DNA of 64,000 bases, taken from the NCBI RefSeq assembly GCF_000266945.1, contig NC_018025.1, forward strand, positions 5,274,001-5,338,000, given 5' to 3'. This DNA comes from Desulfomonile tiedjei DSM 6799. Lineage in GTDB: Bacteria; Desulfobacterota; Desulfomonilia; Desulfomonilales; Desulfomonilaceae. The position numbers and the translations under genes were made by a program. This document shows positions 43,749 to 53,081 of this stretch, piece after piece; the first letter of the stretch is position 1, and the number at the start of each line of letters is the position of its first letter. The notes below the pieces were generated by a model, which had not been told where the DNA came from, made no database searches, and worked only from the letters and a program-made list of their open reading frames with translations.

Positions 43749-45392
43749 ATGTTTCAGGGACAATTCATGCTCGAACAGTTGGAAGAACGGATTGTCTTGG
43801 ACGGAGCAGTCGCAGACGTGCAGGATGTTCAAGACCAAACATCGGATGCGAATTCCGTAGATAGCCTCGGTTGGGTCTATGTTAATGACGGGTGGTGGTA
43901 CGAGGACACGGGTTCGGGCTGGTGGTTCAACGAGAATTCCGGTTGGTGGTGGAATGAGAATGATGGATGGTGGCTCAAATCAGAAAACGGGTTCGATTTC
44001 TGGTACCGCGGCGAGCACCAGTACTGGGCCAATGAGATTTCCACGGGGTTGTGGTTCTGGTGGGATGACATAGACGAACAGTACTGGGAACCTGCATTTA
44101 AGTGGTTCGCCGATCAAATCAATTCGGAGTGGACATGGGTCTATAACGACTGGAACGGAACTTTTTATCAAACGAATATTGAACATTATTATTATGAGGA
44201 CCATGCGACGGGTGATCGCTGGCAGTGGAATAGTCTAAGTTCCATCTGGAAACCTATACCGAGCCTCGTGGCTGACATCAACGCGGGTGATTATAATTCT
44301 TTTCCTGAGTACATGACCGTCTATAATGGTCAACTCTATTTTGCAGCCGATGGCGATTCTCATGGAGAGGAGTTGTGGAGATACGATTCAGCGACAAATA
44401 CGGTAAGCCTTGTGGCTGACCTCTACGCGGGATACATTGACTCCGATCCGCATGAGTTGACCGTGTACAATGGTGAACTCTATTTTGCTGCTGACAGGGG
44501 GCTTTACGAGACAGAGTTATGGAAATACAACTCAGTTTCAAATACTCTGACCTTCGTGGCTGATATTCACCCTAACTATGGGTCTAATCCACAGTTCTTA
44601 ACTGTGTACAATGGCGCACTCTATTTCGCTGCTACTGATGGCGTCCACGGGAACGAATTATGGAAATATGATTCAACTTCAAATACGGCAAGCCTGGTGG
44701 CTGACATACGGCCTAATTCGGACTCTGACCCCGCGCATCTTACTGTTTACAACGGCCAACTGTATTTCATTGCTAATGATGGCACTCACGGAGATTCTCT
44801 GTGGAGATATGATTCCGCATCGAATGTCACGACTCTCGTGACCGATCATCTCTGGAGGGGCGGTGGCCTGATCGTCTACCACAATCAACTTTATTTTTCC
44901 GCTTATGATGCAGGACCATACTGGAAATACGATCTCTGGCGATACGATTCAGTATCAGGATCAGTTCTTGCTGCTGGTCGCAACCCGTCCTTTCTATTTC
45001 CCTGTAATCTGACTGTGTGTAATGACCAACTCTATTTTCAAGCGACAGGCGCTCTAGGGGACGAGCTATGGAAATATGATTGGGTAACTCAGTCAGCAAG
45101 CCTGGTAGCTGACATTTATCCTGGAGACGGCCACTCAAACCCAGGTAGTTCGGATTATTGGCAAGGCATGGTGGAATATAGGGGGCAGTTGTATTTTCCC
45201 GCTGATGACGGGGCTCATGGAATCGAATTGTGGAAATACGATCCTCAATCAAATACAGCTACTCTTGTATACGACTTGCGCGAAGGCATGTACGGCTCGT
45301 ATCTCTTGCACCTCGTCGTATATGATGACGAACTTTATTTTTGTGCTTACGACGACATTCACGGCCGGGAGTTATGGAAATACCACGCCTAG
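43749..45392 (+). CDS. Trp-rich surface protein with LEQLEERIVLDG motif and eight ELW-type repeats
   Basis: About 547 residues from ATG 43749 (GGAGG six bases upstream). The start carries LEQLEERIVLDGAVAD, nearly identical to the protein at 14605, and the next 130 residues are the same Trp-rich domain (GSGWWFNENSGWWWNEND). Then follow eight repeats of about 45 residues with the core TVYNGQLYFAA...GNELWKYDS, which could form an eight-bladed beta-propeller-like fold. No membrane segment or anchor is visible. Likely a cell-surface or secreted protein; function unknown. Confidence 0.82.
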   Translation: MFQGQFMLEQLEERIVLDGAVADVQDVQDQTSDANSVDSLGWVYVNDGWWYEDTGSGWWFNENSGWWWNENDGWWLKSENGFDFWYRGEHQYWANEISTGLWFWWDDIDEQYWEPAFKWFADQINSEWTWVYNDWNGTFYQTNIEHYYYEDHATGDRWQWNSLSSIWKPIPSLVADINAGDYNSFPEYMTVYNGQLYFAADGDSHGEELWRYDSATNTVSLVADLYAGYIDSDPHELTVYNGELYFAADRGLYETELWKYNSVSNTLTFVADIHPNYGSNPQFLTVYNGALYFAATDGVHGNELWKYDSTSNTASLVADIRPNSDSDPAHLTVYNGQLYFIANDGTHGDSLWRYDSASNVTTLVTDHLWRGGGLIVYHNQLYFSAYDAGPYWKYDLWRYDSVSGSVLAAGRNPSFLFPCNLTVCNDQLYFQATGALGDELWKYDWVTQSASLVADIYPGDGHSNPGSSDYWQGMVEYRGQLYFPADDGAHGIELWKYDPQSNTATLVYDLREGMYGSYLLHLVVYDDELYFCAYDDIHGRELWKYHA

Positions 45393-45410
45393 ATCTAAAC
45401 GGGGCAAAGG

Positions 45411-45449
45411 CGGATTCGGATTAGCTCATTGTCCGAATCCGTTTCTGTT
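45411..45449 (+). terminator. rho-independent terminator candidate
   Basis: A perfect stem CGGATTCGGA/TCCGAATCCG (45411-45420, 45432-45441) followed by TTTCTGTTC, 19 bases after the stop of the Trp-rich gene. Confidence 0.65.
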
Positions 45450-45619
45450 CAAGATCATGAAATATCGGCCCCACAGAGGTAATCTTTACTGTGGATGTGG
45501 AGTCCAAAAATCGTGTTACACATACAGGTTGTCACCTCAGTGGTTTGAGATTTTCAGTCTCATCATGCGAAAGCAGACATTGGCATTCACTTGTCTCATG
45601 GACGCTTTGTAGTTGAAAT

Positions 45620-46525
45620 TTACCCTGGCTGACTGTTTTTCAAGACATGCTCGATTCCACTCCAAAAATTACCGGCTGCAGAGCAGGACAGGCGATAGAA
45701 GGGGATAGTTTTGGCCAAGCCAATTGCAGCGTTCAAGAGTTCATTGCGTACTTCAGCGATGCGGGATTGAGATCCTGAGAATCCCTGCAACGAGACGTAT
45801 GCTGCAGACTGGGCGAGGGCGACCGCTCCCCGGGACCGATCCAGAGGAACAATCTCGTCCGCATCTCCCTGGACAAGAACCGCGACAGCGCAGAGCGGGA
45901 CGGAGCGGCTGATATCCCAGCTTTTATCGAGATTTCGGAGCACGAGATCGCTCCAGGTGGGCAACGGATGAGCCTCAAAGCCAGCCGCGGATACCGGCAG
46001 AATGAGTGCCTGATCGTCAGAATATACAGTCCACGAGCCGGGCAGCCGGGTACAGCAAGTGGTCTTGCCTGCTCCGCTGCTTCCCATGAGGAGCACTCCT
46101 TTTCCTTTCCATGCTACGAACGCTGCATGCACCGGCATGCCACCGATCCTGCGAAGCACATAGTACACCGTCGAAAGAGCCTGATTCATCGACAGAAGGA
46201 TCTCTGTTCGGTCAGAAGACGGATCGATTTCACACCACAGTTCGCTGGCTCTCGGATGAAACCAGAGCTGCACGCGCCCGAATCGATCGGTTCCCCAACC
46301 TTTCTTTGGAAGACGATCGCTGTCGATCGCTGAGCAACTCGATACAACTTTTTGCCAGCACTGAAAAAAAGAACTCTGGACAAAATGGATACGATACTGG
46401 AAATACGGGTGATTCTCCTCATGCAGCATCATAATCCGGCTGAATTCTTGGAGCCAGCGGGACATTTCCGGAGCTGCCGACAGCCCAATTGCCAAATTGC
46501 CGGGAAAAGTAAGCGAATACGTCAT
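45620..46525 (-). CDS. HPr kinase-like ATPase (ScmC-like)
   Basis: About 301 residues from ATG 46525. The Walker A motif GSSGAGKTTCC lies near residue 150, followed by YSDDQALILP, the typical HPr kinase/phosphorylase-like second motif. The N-terminal ~130 residues are divergent. Its general shape fits the HprK-related proteins found in peptide-modification cassettes (such as SynChlorMet ScmC or PqqD-associated kinases). No radical SAM enzyme or precursor peptide is seen next to it, so it is an orphan here. The exact target is unknown. Confidence 0.7.
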   Translation of the reverse strand: MTYSLTFPGNLAIGLSAAPEMSRWLQEFSRIMMLHEENHPYFQYRIHFVQSSFFQCWQKVVSSCSAIDSDRLPKKGWGTDRFGRVQLWFHPRASELWCEIDPSSDRTEILLSMNQALSTVYYVLRRIGGMPVHAAFVAWKGKGVLLMGSSGAGKTTCCTRLPGSWTVYSDDQALILPVSAAGFEAHPLPTWSDLVLRNLDKSWDISRSVPLCAVAVLVQGDADEIVPLDRSRGAVALAQSAAYVSLQGFSGSQSRIAEVRNELLNAAIGLAKTIPFYRLSCSAAGNFWSGIEHVLKNSQPG

Positions 46526-46571
46526 TGGCAAGGCGCTTTAAGAACAGGATGGGGAAGAGGGGCAAGGAACA

Positions 46572-46752
46572 TATAGTGTTTCTCAAAAGCTTTGAAGCAA
46601 TCCGATACCAGCACTGAAGAGTATCAGTAGCGCCCGGCGTCGCTGCCGGGCAAAACTAGTTGATTTGTTTGCATATTGTCCACCGGCACGGAGGCCGGTG
46701 GCTACCAAATTCGAGGAATCGCTCTTCGCGATTACTTTTGAGAATCAGTATA
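46572..46752 (-). repeat. family A MITE-like element, divergent copy A6 (181 bp)
   Basis: Begins TATAGTGTTTCTCAAAAGC and ends GAGAATCAGTATA. It contains AGCGCCCGGCGTCGCTGCC and ACCGGCACGGAGGCCGGTGG. It has clearly more changes than the 187-bp copies. Confidence 0.7.
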
Positions 46753-46794
46753 AGCGCCAACTTTGTCCAATTCTTTGTCCCAAAGGGACTAAAG

Positions 46795-46900
46795 AAAATA
46801 GCCCGGTAATTCATTGCCGGGAATTTGTATATCAGTCGTCCCTCCAGGACTCTAAAATCACTAAGTTTTTCCTTAACCGGCGATGAATCGCCGGCCTATT
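46795..46900. repeat. short palindromes downstream of glgB
   Basis: CCCGGTAATTCATTGCCGGG and CCGGCGATGAATCGCCGG form two hairpins in the gap between glgB and the family A copy. They could act as transcription terminators for the minus-strand glgB. Confidence 0.4.
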
Positions 46901-46984
46901 TCCAGTTGTTCCTTCAGAACAACGACTCTAAGTTAGCACCTGGAGGGCAGGGAAACACCTTGCTGGAAGGTTCTCCCATTCCGG

Positions 46985-49210
46985 TCAACCCTTCCTGAGA
47001 ATAAGGCATCCGTATGGGGGCAGTGTGAGTTCCAGGAATTGGCCGTACCCGTGCTGTCGGCCTGAAATGGTACCAATTCTGCCGGAATTGCCTATGTTGG
47101 TGCCTCCGTAAAATTCCGAATCGGAGTTGATTACTTCAACATAATCTCCCGGTTCGGGCACTCCCACTCGATATCCGTTTCGTTGGACGGGAGTGAAATT
47201 CAAGGCAATTACCAGAAAACCTTCAGGTCCTCTCCGGATGTACGCCAACACGCTGCTCATGTAATCGTTGCAGTCTATCCAGGAGAAGCCCTCGTGTTTG
47301 GCATCCCATTTCCACAGGGAACTGTCTTCCAAATACAATTTTCCGAGATCCGAAAGAAAACGCGAAATCCCTTCATGAACGCTATATTGCAACAGATGTC
47401 TTTCCAGGGAAGATTCGTGATCCCATTCATTCCACGTGCCAAATTCTGCACCCGCCATGAGCAGTTTCTTTCCGGTATGCGTGAACATGTACCCGTACAA
47501 GAGACGAAGATTCGCGAATTTCTGGAGATCGTCACCGGGCATTTTTCTCAAAAGGGACCCTTTGCCGTATACCACCTCATCATGGGACAACGGAAGAATG
47601 AAGTTTTCACTGTAAGCGTACATCATCGAAAACGTGAGATCGTTATGATGAAAGCTCCTGTGGATAGGATCTTTTGAAAAATACTTCAAAGTATCGTGCA
47701 TCCAGCCCATGTCCCACTTGAAACCGAATCCCAGTCCACCGAGGTACGTAGGAGTCGTCACTCCAGTCCATGCGGTGGATTCTTCGGCTACCGTAAAGCA
47801 ACCGGGAAATCGACCGTACACTGTCTCGTTAAATTCTTTAATAAATTCAATAGCCTCAAGATTTTCATTGCCGCCGTACTTGTTTGGAATCCATTCCCCT
47901 TCGTTCTTGCTGTAATCCAGGTAAAGCATGGATGCAACCGCATCCACTCGTAATCCGTCTATGTGGTACTTGTCCAGCCAGAACAGTGCATTCCCCAGGA
48001 GGAAATTGCGCACCTCGTTTCTTCCGTAATTAAAGATCAGCGTTCCCCAATCCCGGTGTTCGCCTTGCCGAGGGTCCGCGTGTTCGTACAGCGCGGTCCC
48101 GTCGAAAAAACGCAAGCTGAAATCATCCCTGGGGAAATGGGCTGGAACCCAATCCAGAATAACGCCTATTCCGTGCTGGTGAAGAAAATCTACGAAGAAT
48201 TTAAAATCGTCCGGAGTGCCGAATCGACTCGTGGGAGCAAAGTATCCGGTCACTTGATAGCCCCAGGAAGCATCGAAGGGGTGTTCCATAATCGGCATCA
48301 GTTCGACGTGAGTAAACCCGTACGTTTTCATGTGCTCTACAAGAAGCGGCGCGATCTCTTTGTACGTGCCCCATCGGTTGTTTTCCTCATGGAATCGGAG
48401 CCACGATCCGAGATGTACTTCGTAGATATTCATGGGAGAATTGATCAAGTCTTTGGCTTTTCGTTCTTCCATCCACGCGTCGTCGGACCAGGAATATGCA
48501 TTCATGTCCCAAGTGACGCTCGCCGTCCCGGGCCGTAGTTCCATGTAGAACGCATACGGATCGGTTTTGGTTCGTAAATGGCCTTCCGCGGTCTTGATCT
48601 CGAATTTATACAGCTCGTCAGCATCCAGGTTAGGAATAAACAATTCCCACACACCGGAAACACCCATACTTCTCATGGGGTACAGCCGGCCGTCCCAAAA
48701 ATTGAAATTACCAATCACACTCACGCGTTTTGCATTTGGGGCCCAGACTGCAAACGACACCCCCTTGACTCCATCGACCTCTCGAAGATGAGCCCCCAAT
48801 TTTTCATACAAATGTAAGTGCCTGCCTTCGGCAAAGTAATAGAGATCCTGCTCCCCCAGAGTGGGCATGAAGCGATATGGGGTATCGGATTCCCATATTG
48901 TGCCGTCAGAAAAGTGAAAAGCGACCCGATAGGTGAGGGGAGGCTTCAGTTCGGGTAAGAAACACCAAAATATTCCGAGAGCTTCTGAATTGTGCATTGC
49001 AACGCGGCGATCTTCAAAAACAATTTCCGCGGAGGTAGCATCCGGATGGAAGGCCCTGAAAATAGTGCCATCCTCGTTACCAATGTTGGCCGGATGTGCC
49101 CCCAAAACACTATGAGGGTCGGAGTGTTCGGTGTTGATAATTCGATCGATATCATTTGAAACGATACCGAAGAGCAATTCCTTGGAATATTTTTGCTTTT
49201 GATCTGACAT
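46985..49210 (-). CDS. glgB: 1,4-alpha-glucan branching enzyme
   Basis: About 741 residues from ATG 49210 (GAGG seven bases upstream). The N-terminal CBM48-like region is followed by the GH13 catalytic barrel. Conserved elements are [36 protein letters not shown] (nucleophile Asp), VAEESTAW (general acid Glu) and [12 protein letters not shown]. The small beta domain ends in [18 protein letters not shown] and PYGCLILR. It forms alpha-1,6 branches in glycogen in the cytosol. No other glg gene lies in the window; the gene stands alone. Confidence 0.96.
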   Translation of the reverse strand: MSDQKQKYSKELLFGIVSNDIDRIINTEHSDPHSVLGAHPANIGNEDGTIFRAFHPDATSAEIVFEDRRVAMHNSEALGIFWCFLPELKPPLTYRVAFHFSDGTIWESDTPYRFMPTLGEQDLYYFAEGRHLHLYEKLGAHLREVDGVKGVSFAVWAPNAKRVSVIGNFNFWDGRLYPMRSMGVSGVWELFIPNLDADELYKFEIKTAEGHLRTKTDPYAFYMELRPGTASVTWDMNAYSWSDDAWMEERKAKDLINSPMNIYEVHLGSWLRFHEENNRWGTYKEIAPLLVEHMKTYGFTHVELMPIMEHPFDASWGYQVTGYFAPTSRFGTPDDFKFFVDFLHQHGIGVILDWVPAHFPRDDFSLRFFDGTALYEHADPRQGEHRDWGTLIFNYGRNEVRNFLLGNALFWLDKYHIDGLRVDAVASMLYLDYSKNEGEWIPNKYGGNENLEAIEFIKEFNETVYGRFPGCFTVAEESTAWTGVTTPTYLGGLGFGFKWDMGWMHDTLKYFSKDPIHRSFHHNDLTFSMMYAYSENFILPLSHDEVVYGKGSLLRKMPGDDLQKFANLRLLYGYMFTHTGKKLLMAGAEFGTWNEWDHESSLERHLLQYSVHEGISRFLSDLGKLYLEDSSLWKWDAKHEGFSWIDCNDYMSSVLAYIRRGPEGFLVIALNFTPVQRNGYRVGVPEPGDYVEVINSDSEFYGGTNIGNSGRIGTISGRQHGYGQFLELTLPPYGCLILRKG

Positions 49211-49403
49211 GAGAATCCTCGGCAACGCTGTCACTATACGTATTGCGTGATACTGGCAGATTACCGGGCGGGCCGTCAATAGTCCGACCCCCGAGAGTCT
49301 CCCCAAAAGTCACAGAGATTTTCCGCGATTATCTCGTCGAACGAGAATGCATCCCCCGGAGGGTAAGGGGTCTTTCCAGAGCAGACCCCGGGAAACAGAA
49401 TTC

Positions 49404-50138
49404 TTACGATTCTAACCGATTGGAAGTCGGGATATTTTCCGGTTTCACGTACAATATTCGATGACAATTCGGGCATGCGATCATCTCTTCCTGCTTCAGC
49501 AATCGAATATGCAACTGCGGTGGTATCGCTATATGACACCCTGAACATGACCCGTTCTGCAGCTCGGCAACGGCATACCCTTTGGCTCTCTTTACGATCT
49601 GATATTTCTTGAACAGATCAGGGTCGAGAGATACCACCAGGGTTTCCTTTTCCGCTTTTAGTTGCTCTAAGACTTGATTGGCTTCTTCTGTGGAGGCTTC
49701 CGATTCTGCCTTTTTTTCGACAAGTACCTGTTCTGCTTCCTGGTATTCCTTTTCTTTTCTGTCAGAGATCTTCTTGAGAGTCTCAATCTCTGTCATAAAT
49801 CCGAGAATCGCATCTTCGATCTCGCCTGCGACTTTTTTTCCGAGTTTCACTTCTCTCGAAAGGGCATTGTATTCCTTTTGATTTTTGATGCTGAGAAGCC
49901 GACGTTCGGATTTCTTGATCTTTTCCTGCTCTGTGGCAAGATCCTGTTCTTTACGACGAAGATCCTTCTGCAGAGTCTCGTTTCGTTCCGCGGCGTCCGA
50001 CATTTCTCTTCTGAGTACCACCAGGTTTCTGGCGATTTCCTGTATCTGCAACGGCAGGCGGGCCAGGTTTTGCTCATGGCGATCGATCTGGCCATCGATT
50101 TCCTGAAGCCGTTCAAGAAGCAGAAGTTGTTCTTTCAA
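49404..50138 (-). CDS. coiled-coil zinc ribbon protein (DUF164/CdsZ-like)
   Basis: About 244 residues from TTG 50138, chosen because AGGAGG lies eight bases upstream; a longer frame exists but has no ribosome site. Residues about 5-180 form a long coiled coil (LLERLQEIDGQIDRHEQNLA, KEKEYQEAEQVLVEKKAE). The C-terminus holds a zinc ribbon: CSGCHIAIPPQ and CPNCHRILY. Family members bind nucleic acid or act as chaperones; the role is not settled. The start overlaps the end of the Nif3 gene by 26 bases. Confidence 0.85.
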   Translation of the reverse strand: MKEQLLLLERLQEIDGQIDRHEQNLARLPLQIQEIARNLVVLRREMSDAAERNETLQKDLRRKEQDLATEQEKIKKSERRLLSIKNQKEYNALSREVKLGKKVAGEIEDAILGFMTEIETLKKISDRKEKEYQEAEQVLVEKKAESEASTEEANQVLEQLKAEKETLVVSLDPDLFKKYQIVKRAKGYAVAELQNGSCSGCHIAIPPQLHIRLLKQEEMIACPNCHRILYVKPENIPTSNRLES

Positions 50139-50946
50139 GGTGAAAACCTCCTGGGGTTGTATATGTTTGAAATGGGTCGGCTTCCATCGGACAAGCCACA
50201 CATCGGACCGCAAGACCCATTTGCGTAAATTCCCGATCGAATGCGGATCGCATAATGCTGACCGCATCCTTTTCCAAACCGAAATGCCCTGCATCAATGA
50301 CGGGTAAGTCCAATTCCAGAGCTTCTCTTGCCGCATGGTACCGGACATCTCCCGTGATCATGAGATCGGCTTTCCAAGCAAGCGCATCTTTGAGGTAACC
50401 CATGCCGCTGCCGGAGACGCAGAAAACCGTCTTCACAAGCCTGTCTTCCCTTGCTATTATCCGCAGAGAACGAACATTCAGCTTCTCAGCCAATCGATCG
50501 GCCACCTGTGAAATTCTGAGGGAGCCCGATAAAATACCCAGCCGCGCAGCTCGAGCAGGAACAGGAATTCTTACTGTCTCCAGACCGAGCACCTCTGCCA
50601 ACCAGTCGTTCAACCCGCCTTCAGCGCAATCCAGGTTGGTGTGCAGACTCAGTATTCCTACATTACTTCTCGCTGCATGTAATAGGGTACGGCCTACCAG
50701 GGATTCCGGGGTGATTCTACGGATCGGCTCCAGGATTGCAGGGTGGTGAGTGATGAGAAGCCCGCAGGCATTTTCCGCGGCAAAGGCAATGGTTTCAGGA
50801 AGAGGATCGAGACTGAATGCGATGCCATCTACAGTTTGGGAAGGATCTCCTATCTGTATGCCGCAGTTATCCCAGTTCTCGCACTCGGAAAAGGGGAACA
50901 GCCTATCCGCAATCTCAACGATCTCTGCTAACGTAACATGTTTCAC
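50113..50946 (-). CDS. Nif3-like dinuclear metal center protein
   Basis: About 278 residues from GTG 50946 with a GGAG further upstream. Typical Nif3/NGG1p-interacting elements: WDNCGIQIGDPSQTVDGI, LLITHHPAI (metal His), LHTNLD and GSGMGYLKDAL, with GDVRYHAAREAL and IDAGHFGLEK completing the metal site. Members form hexamers binding two metal ions; in several bacteria they are GTP cyclohydrolase-like or of unknown role. The gene overlaps the zinc ribbon gene that follows it on the minus strand. Confidence 0.9.
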   Translation of the reverse strand: MKHVTLAEIVEIADRLFPFSECENWDNCGIQIGDPSQTVDGIAFSLDPLPETIAFAAENACGLLITHHPAILEPIRRITPESLVGRTLLHAARSNVGILSLHTNLDCAEGGLNDWLAEVLGLETVRIPVPARAARLGILSGSLRISQVADRLAEKLNVRSLRIIAREDRLVKTVFCVSGSGMGYLKDALAWKADLMITGDVRYHAAREALELDLPVIDAGHFGLEKDAVSIMRSAFDREFTQMGLAVRCVACPMEADPFQTYTTPGGFHLERTTSAS

Positions 50947-51020
50947 CCGATCTTCACTCCGGCCGTGCCTATCCCCGCTGTGCCGGCTCTCAGGCCCTTT
51001 TCGGTCTGTTCGAAACAATT

Positions 51021-51046
51021 ACGGGGAGCCTCGTGAAGCTCCCCGT
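51021..51046 (-). terminator. hairpin downstream of the tRNA
   Basis: A perfect stem ACGGGGAGC/GCTCCCCGT with an 8-base loop, located just past the 3' end of the minus-strand tRNA. It may end tRNA transcription, although the T-run is weak. Confidence 0.5.
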
Positions 51047-51105
51047 GAAGAACGTGCATCGTGGTATGTGTTACAAGGGGGGGTTGCATGGCCTTACTCA
51101 CAGAA

Positions 51106-51181
51106 TGGTGGGCCCACCTGGATTCGAACCAGGGACCAACCGGTTATGAGCCGGGAGCTCTACCAGCTGAGCTATGGGCCC
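51106..51181 (-). tRNA. tRNA-Met (anticodon CAT)
   Basis: A 76-nt cloverleaf on the minus strand. The acceptor 5' GGGCCCA pairs with 3' TGGGCCC. The D arm is AGCTC-AGCTGGTAG-AGCT, the anticodon arm CCGG-CTCATAA-CCGG with anticodon CAT, and the T arm has TTCGAAT. CCA is encoded at the 3' end. CAT could also be a tRNA-Ile2 that gets lysidine, but the body fits elongator Met. Confidence 0.93.
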
Positions 51182-51314
51182 CCTCTTTTCGCCGACAGCA
51201 TGAGTATCACGCATGTACCGGACTTATTTCCGGAAGATACACTGCGGCTTCCAATAACTTTTCATCCTAATGCGATTACAAAAATCTGTCAAGAGGAGGC
51301 AAGAAATATACGGT

Positions 51315-51905
51315 TTATTGACCCCACCATCTCCTGTACATCTGCTGATAATTCTGCCAATAATTATTCACGCTTCTCGCATAGGGATCCTGATCTCTCA
51401 TGGCTTCCGAATAAGGAATCGCAGTGTCCTTGCCTTCCACTTCCTGAACTTCGGCCAATGATACCTGGACCTTGTCTATGAACGACTGACGTTTCTTCGC
51501 CAAGGCCTTCATCTCTTTTTCCTTCAATTGGCCGGATTGTACGCATTCCTGAAACTGTCCGAACACTCGTTCTTCCGAAGCCGCAAGATCTCGGCATTCT
51601 CTTCGCTTGGTATTGAGTAATTCATCTTTCTGCTGAAGCGCCTCAAATACCTGTCTGGCTATGGATTTGTTCTCTCCTTTGTCCACAAGCGGCCTTTGGA
51701 TGATCTTCTCCACATGCGTCTGCTGGAGCCCCTGAAATTCCTGGAGCCTGATTTTCAGCTCCTGGAGCATGCTTTCCCACTCAGTCTTTATGGCTGAGCA
51801 GTCGGAGACGCCGGCTGACCATCCCGGCACTACGTACGAGAAACAAAGGAGAAACAGCATGAACCCGCAAAATAGGTATCGAGACCCTAATCGTCTACTG
51901 ACCAA
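51315..51905 (-). CDS. secreted coiled-coil hypothetical protein
   Basis: 196 residues from TTG 51905, backed by AAAGGAGAG at good spacing. A signal peptide (LFCGFMLFLLCFSYVV, cleavage near WSAG) is followed by a mostly helical mature part with heptads (KTEWESMLQELKIRLQEFQG, KKRQSFIDKVQVSLAEVQEV) and three or four Cys. The C-terminus is YQQMYRRWWGQ. No family recognised; a periplasmic or envelope structural role is plausible. Confidence 0.7.
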   Translation of the reverse strand: MVSRRLGSRYLFCGFMLFLLCFSYVVPGWSAGVSDCSAIKTEWESMLQELKIRLQEFQGLQQTHVEKIIQRPLVDKGENKSIARQVFEALQQKDELLNTKRRECRDLAASEERVFGQFQECVQSGQLKEKEMKALAKKRQSFIDKVQVSLAEVQEVEGKDTAIPYSEAMRDQDPYARSVNNYWQNYQQMYRRWWGQ

Positions 51906-52009
51906 TTTTCTCTCCTTTCAGCAACAGAAGCGTACCAGCTTTCTTATTATAAACCAATTAATAAGATTACTCCATTAAATATTCTGGATCAAACACTAAT
52001 CCAGCTAGA

Positions 52010-52321
52010 TCAGCTATGTCGAGAGGCAACCTCATCCATTATGGCGGAAATCTTCTCCGCCAGAAGATAATTAATGCCGCCTTTCTCAAAGGAATCCCTG
52101 ACGAGCTCGATAAACTCGTCGAAAACCCCCGGCTTTTCCAGAATCAACCGGGCATTTCGAGCCTCTTCTTCGGAATAACCTTCGCTGTTCCGGGCCATTT
52201 CCTCGAAAGTCTCTCGATATTCTCGTTTGCCTCCCCAGAAGACGATCACGTTATCCAGGTACTCATTCATCTCTCGAATATAAGCAATCAGCTCCTCACG
52301 GCTCATTGTATCCAAGTCCAT
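52010..52321 (-). CDS. hypothetical protein
   Basis: About 103 residues, highly charged and helical. ATG 52321 is preferred over 52333 because GGAGG lies five bases upstream. The sequence has acidic heptads (YIREMNEYLDNVIVFWGGKR, YSEEEARNARLILEKPG) and no known motif. The gene at 52371 precedes it by about 50 bp on the same strand, so the two form a small operon. Function unknown. Confidence 0.65.
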   Translation of the reverse strand: MDLDTMSREELIAYIREMNEYLDNVIVFWGGKREYRETFEEMARNSEGYSEEEARNARLILEKPGVFDEFIELVRDSFEKGGINYLLAEKISAIMDEVASRHS

Positions 52322-52370
52322 TTCAGCCTCCATGAATGTTCCCGAATTATCCTCCGCAAATCGTCTACGG

Positions 52371-52676
52371 TCAAAAAGCCAGAGGAAGCTTCTTGATTTC
52401 CCGCATGTCCTCGCTTTCCAGGTTCCGTGACATAGTTTGTTCCCACCTGAAAAACTTTTTCGAAAGATGTTCCACGCGAGACAGTACGTCTTCCAGTTCC
52501 GCGATCAACTCACGGTTTTTGTCACGCTGTGCTCGCTTCAACTGGTCCTGCAAGTGCTGAATCAGTTTCCGCGCCTGCTCGGGCGTCTCAAGGAAAAGCA
52601 CAGGGTCATAGTTGCTCCCGCGTTTCTCCCTGGGATTCCACCTGATCCGTATATCATTCAAGTGCTCTCGTAGCAT
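52371..52676 (-). CDS. hypothetical coiled-coil protein
   Basis: About 101 residues from ATG 52676. A basic helical protein with repeated heptads (QARKLIQHLQDQLKRAQRDK, ELIAELEDVLSRVEHLSKKF), upstream of the gene at 52010. No family recognised; the pair may form a complex. Confidence 0.6.
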   Translation of the reverse strand: MLREHLNDIRIRWNPREKRGSNYDPVLFLETPEQARKLIQHLQDQLKRAQRDKNRELIAELEDVLSRVEHLSKKFFRWEQTMSRNLESEDMREIKKLPLAF

Positions 52677-52721
52677 TGTGAAAACTATCCAATCAAGAAT
52701 AACCCAACTCGCTCGCATCAA

Positions 52722-53081
52722 GAGGGGTTTGCCTCGTGAGAGGCGGGATCCAATCCAAACCGGAAATTTCTCCCCAAATCAAAGGAGTACTTGTAGGCCA
52801 CTATACAAGAGTAAGAGCCGAAATTCAATGGTGAGAAGTCGTTCTCCGGCCGATACCTTAAAACTTATAATAATCATGAGAGCACAGCTAGGTCGTGTGA
52901 GAATAACATTCGTTATCTACTTGATTTACAATAACTTATTAGATCTACAACAAAGATATTTCCAAAAATCAAGAAATTAAAGCAAACAAGCTCAAAATTA
53001 CTTTCTGATTATGATTGACTAGATTGATTTAATTATGTTATTATTGCAGCACAGTCAGCCCCAGGAGGTTCAAGGCTAACA
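52722..53081. other. intergenic region upstream of the outer-membrane protein gene
   Basis: A 360-bp gap between divergent genes, AT-rich near 52900-53030. No gene, repeat or RNA was recognised. It should carry the promoter of the gene at 53082. Confidence 0.35.
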
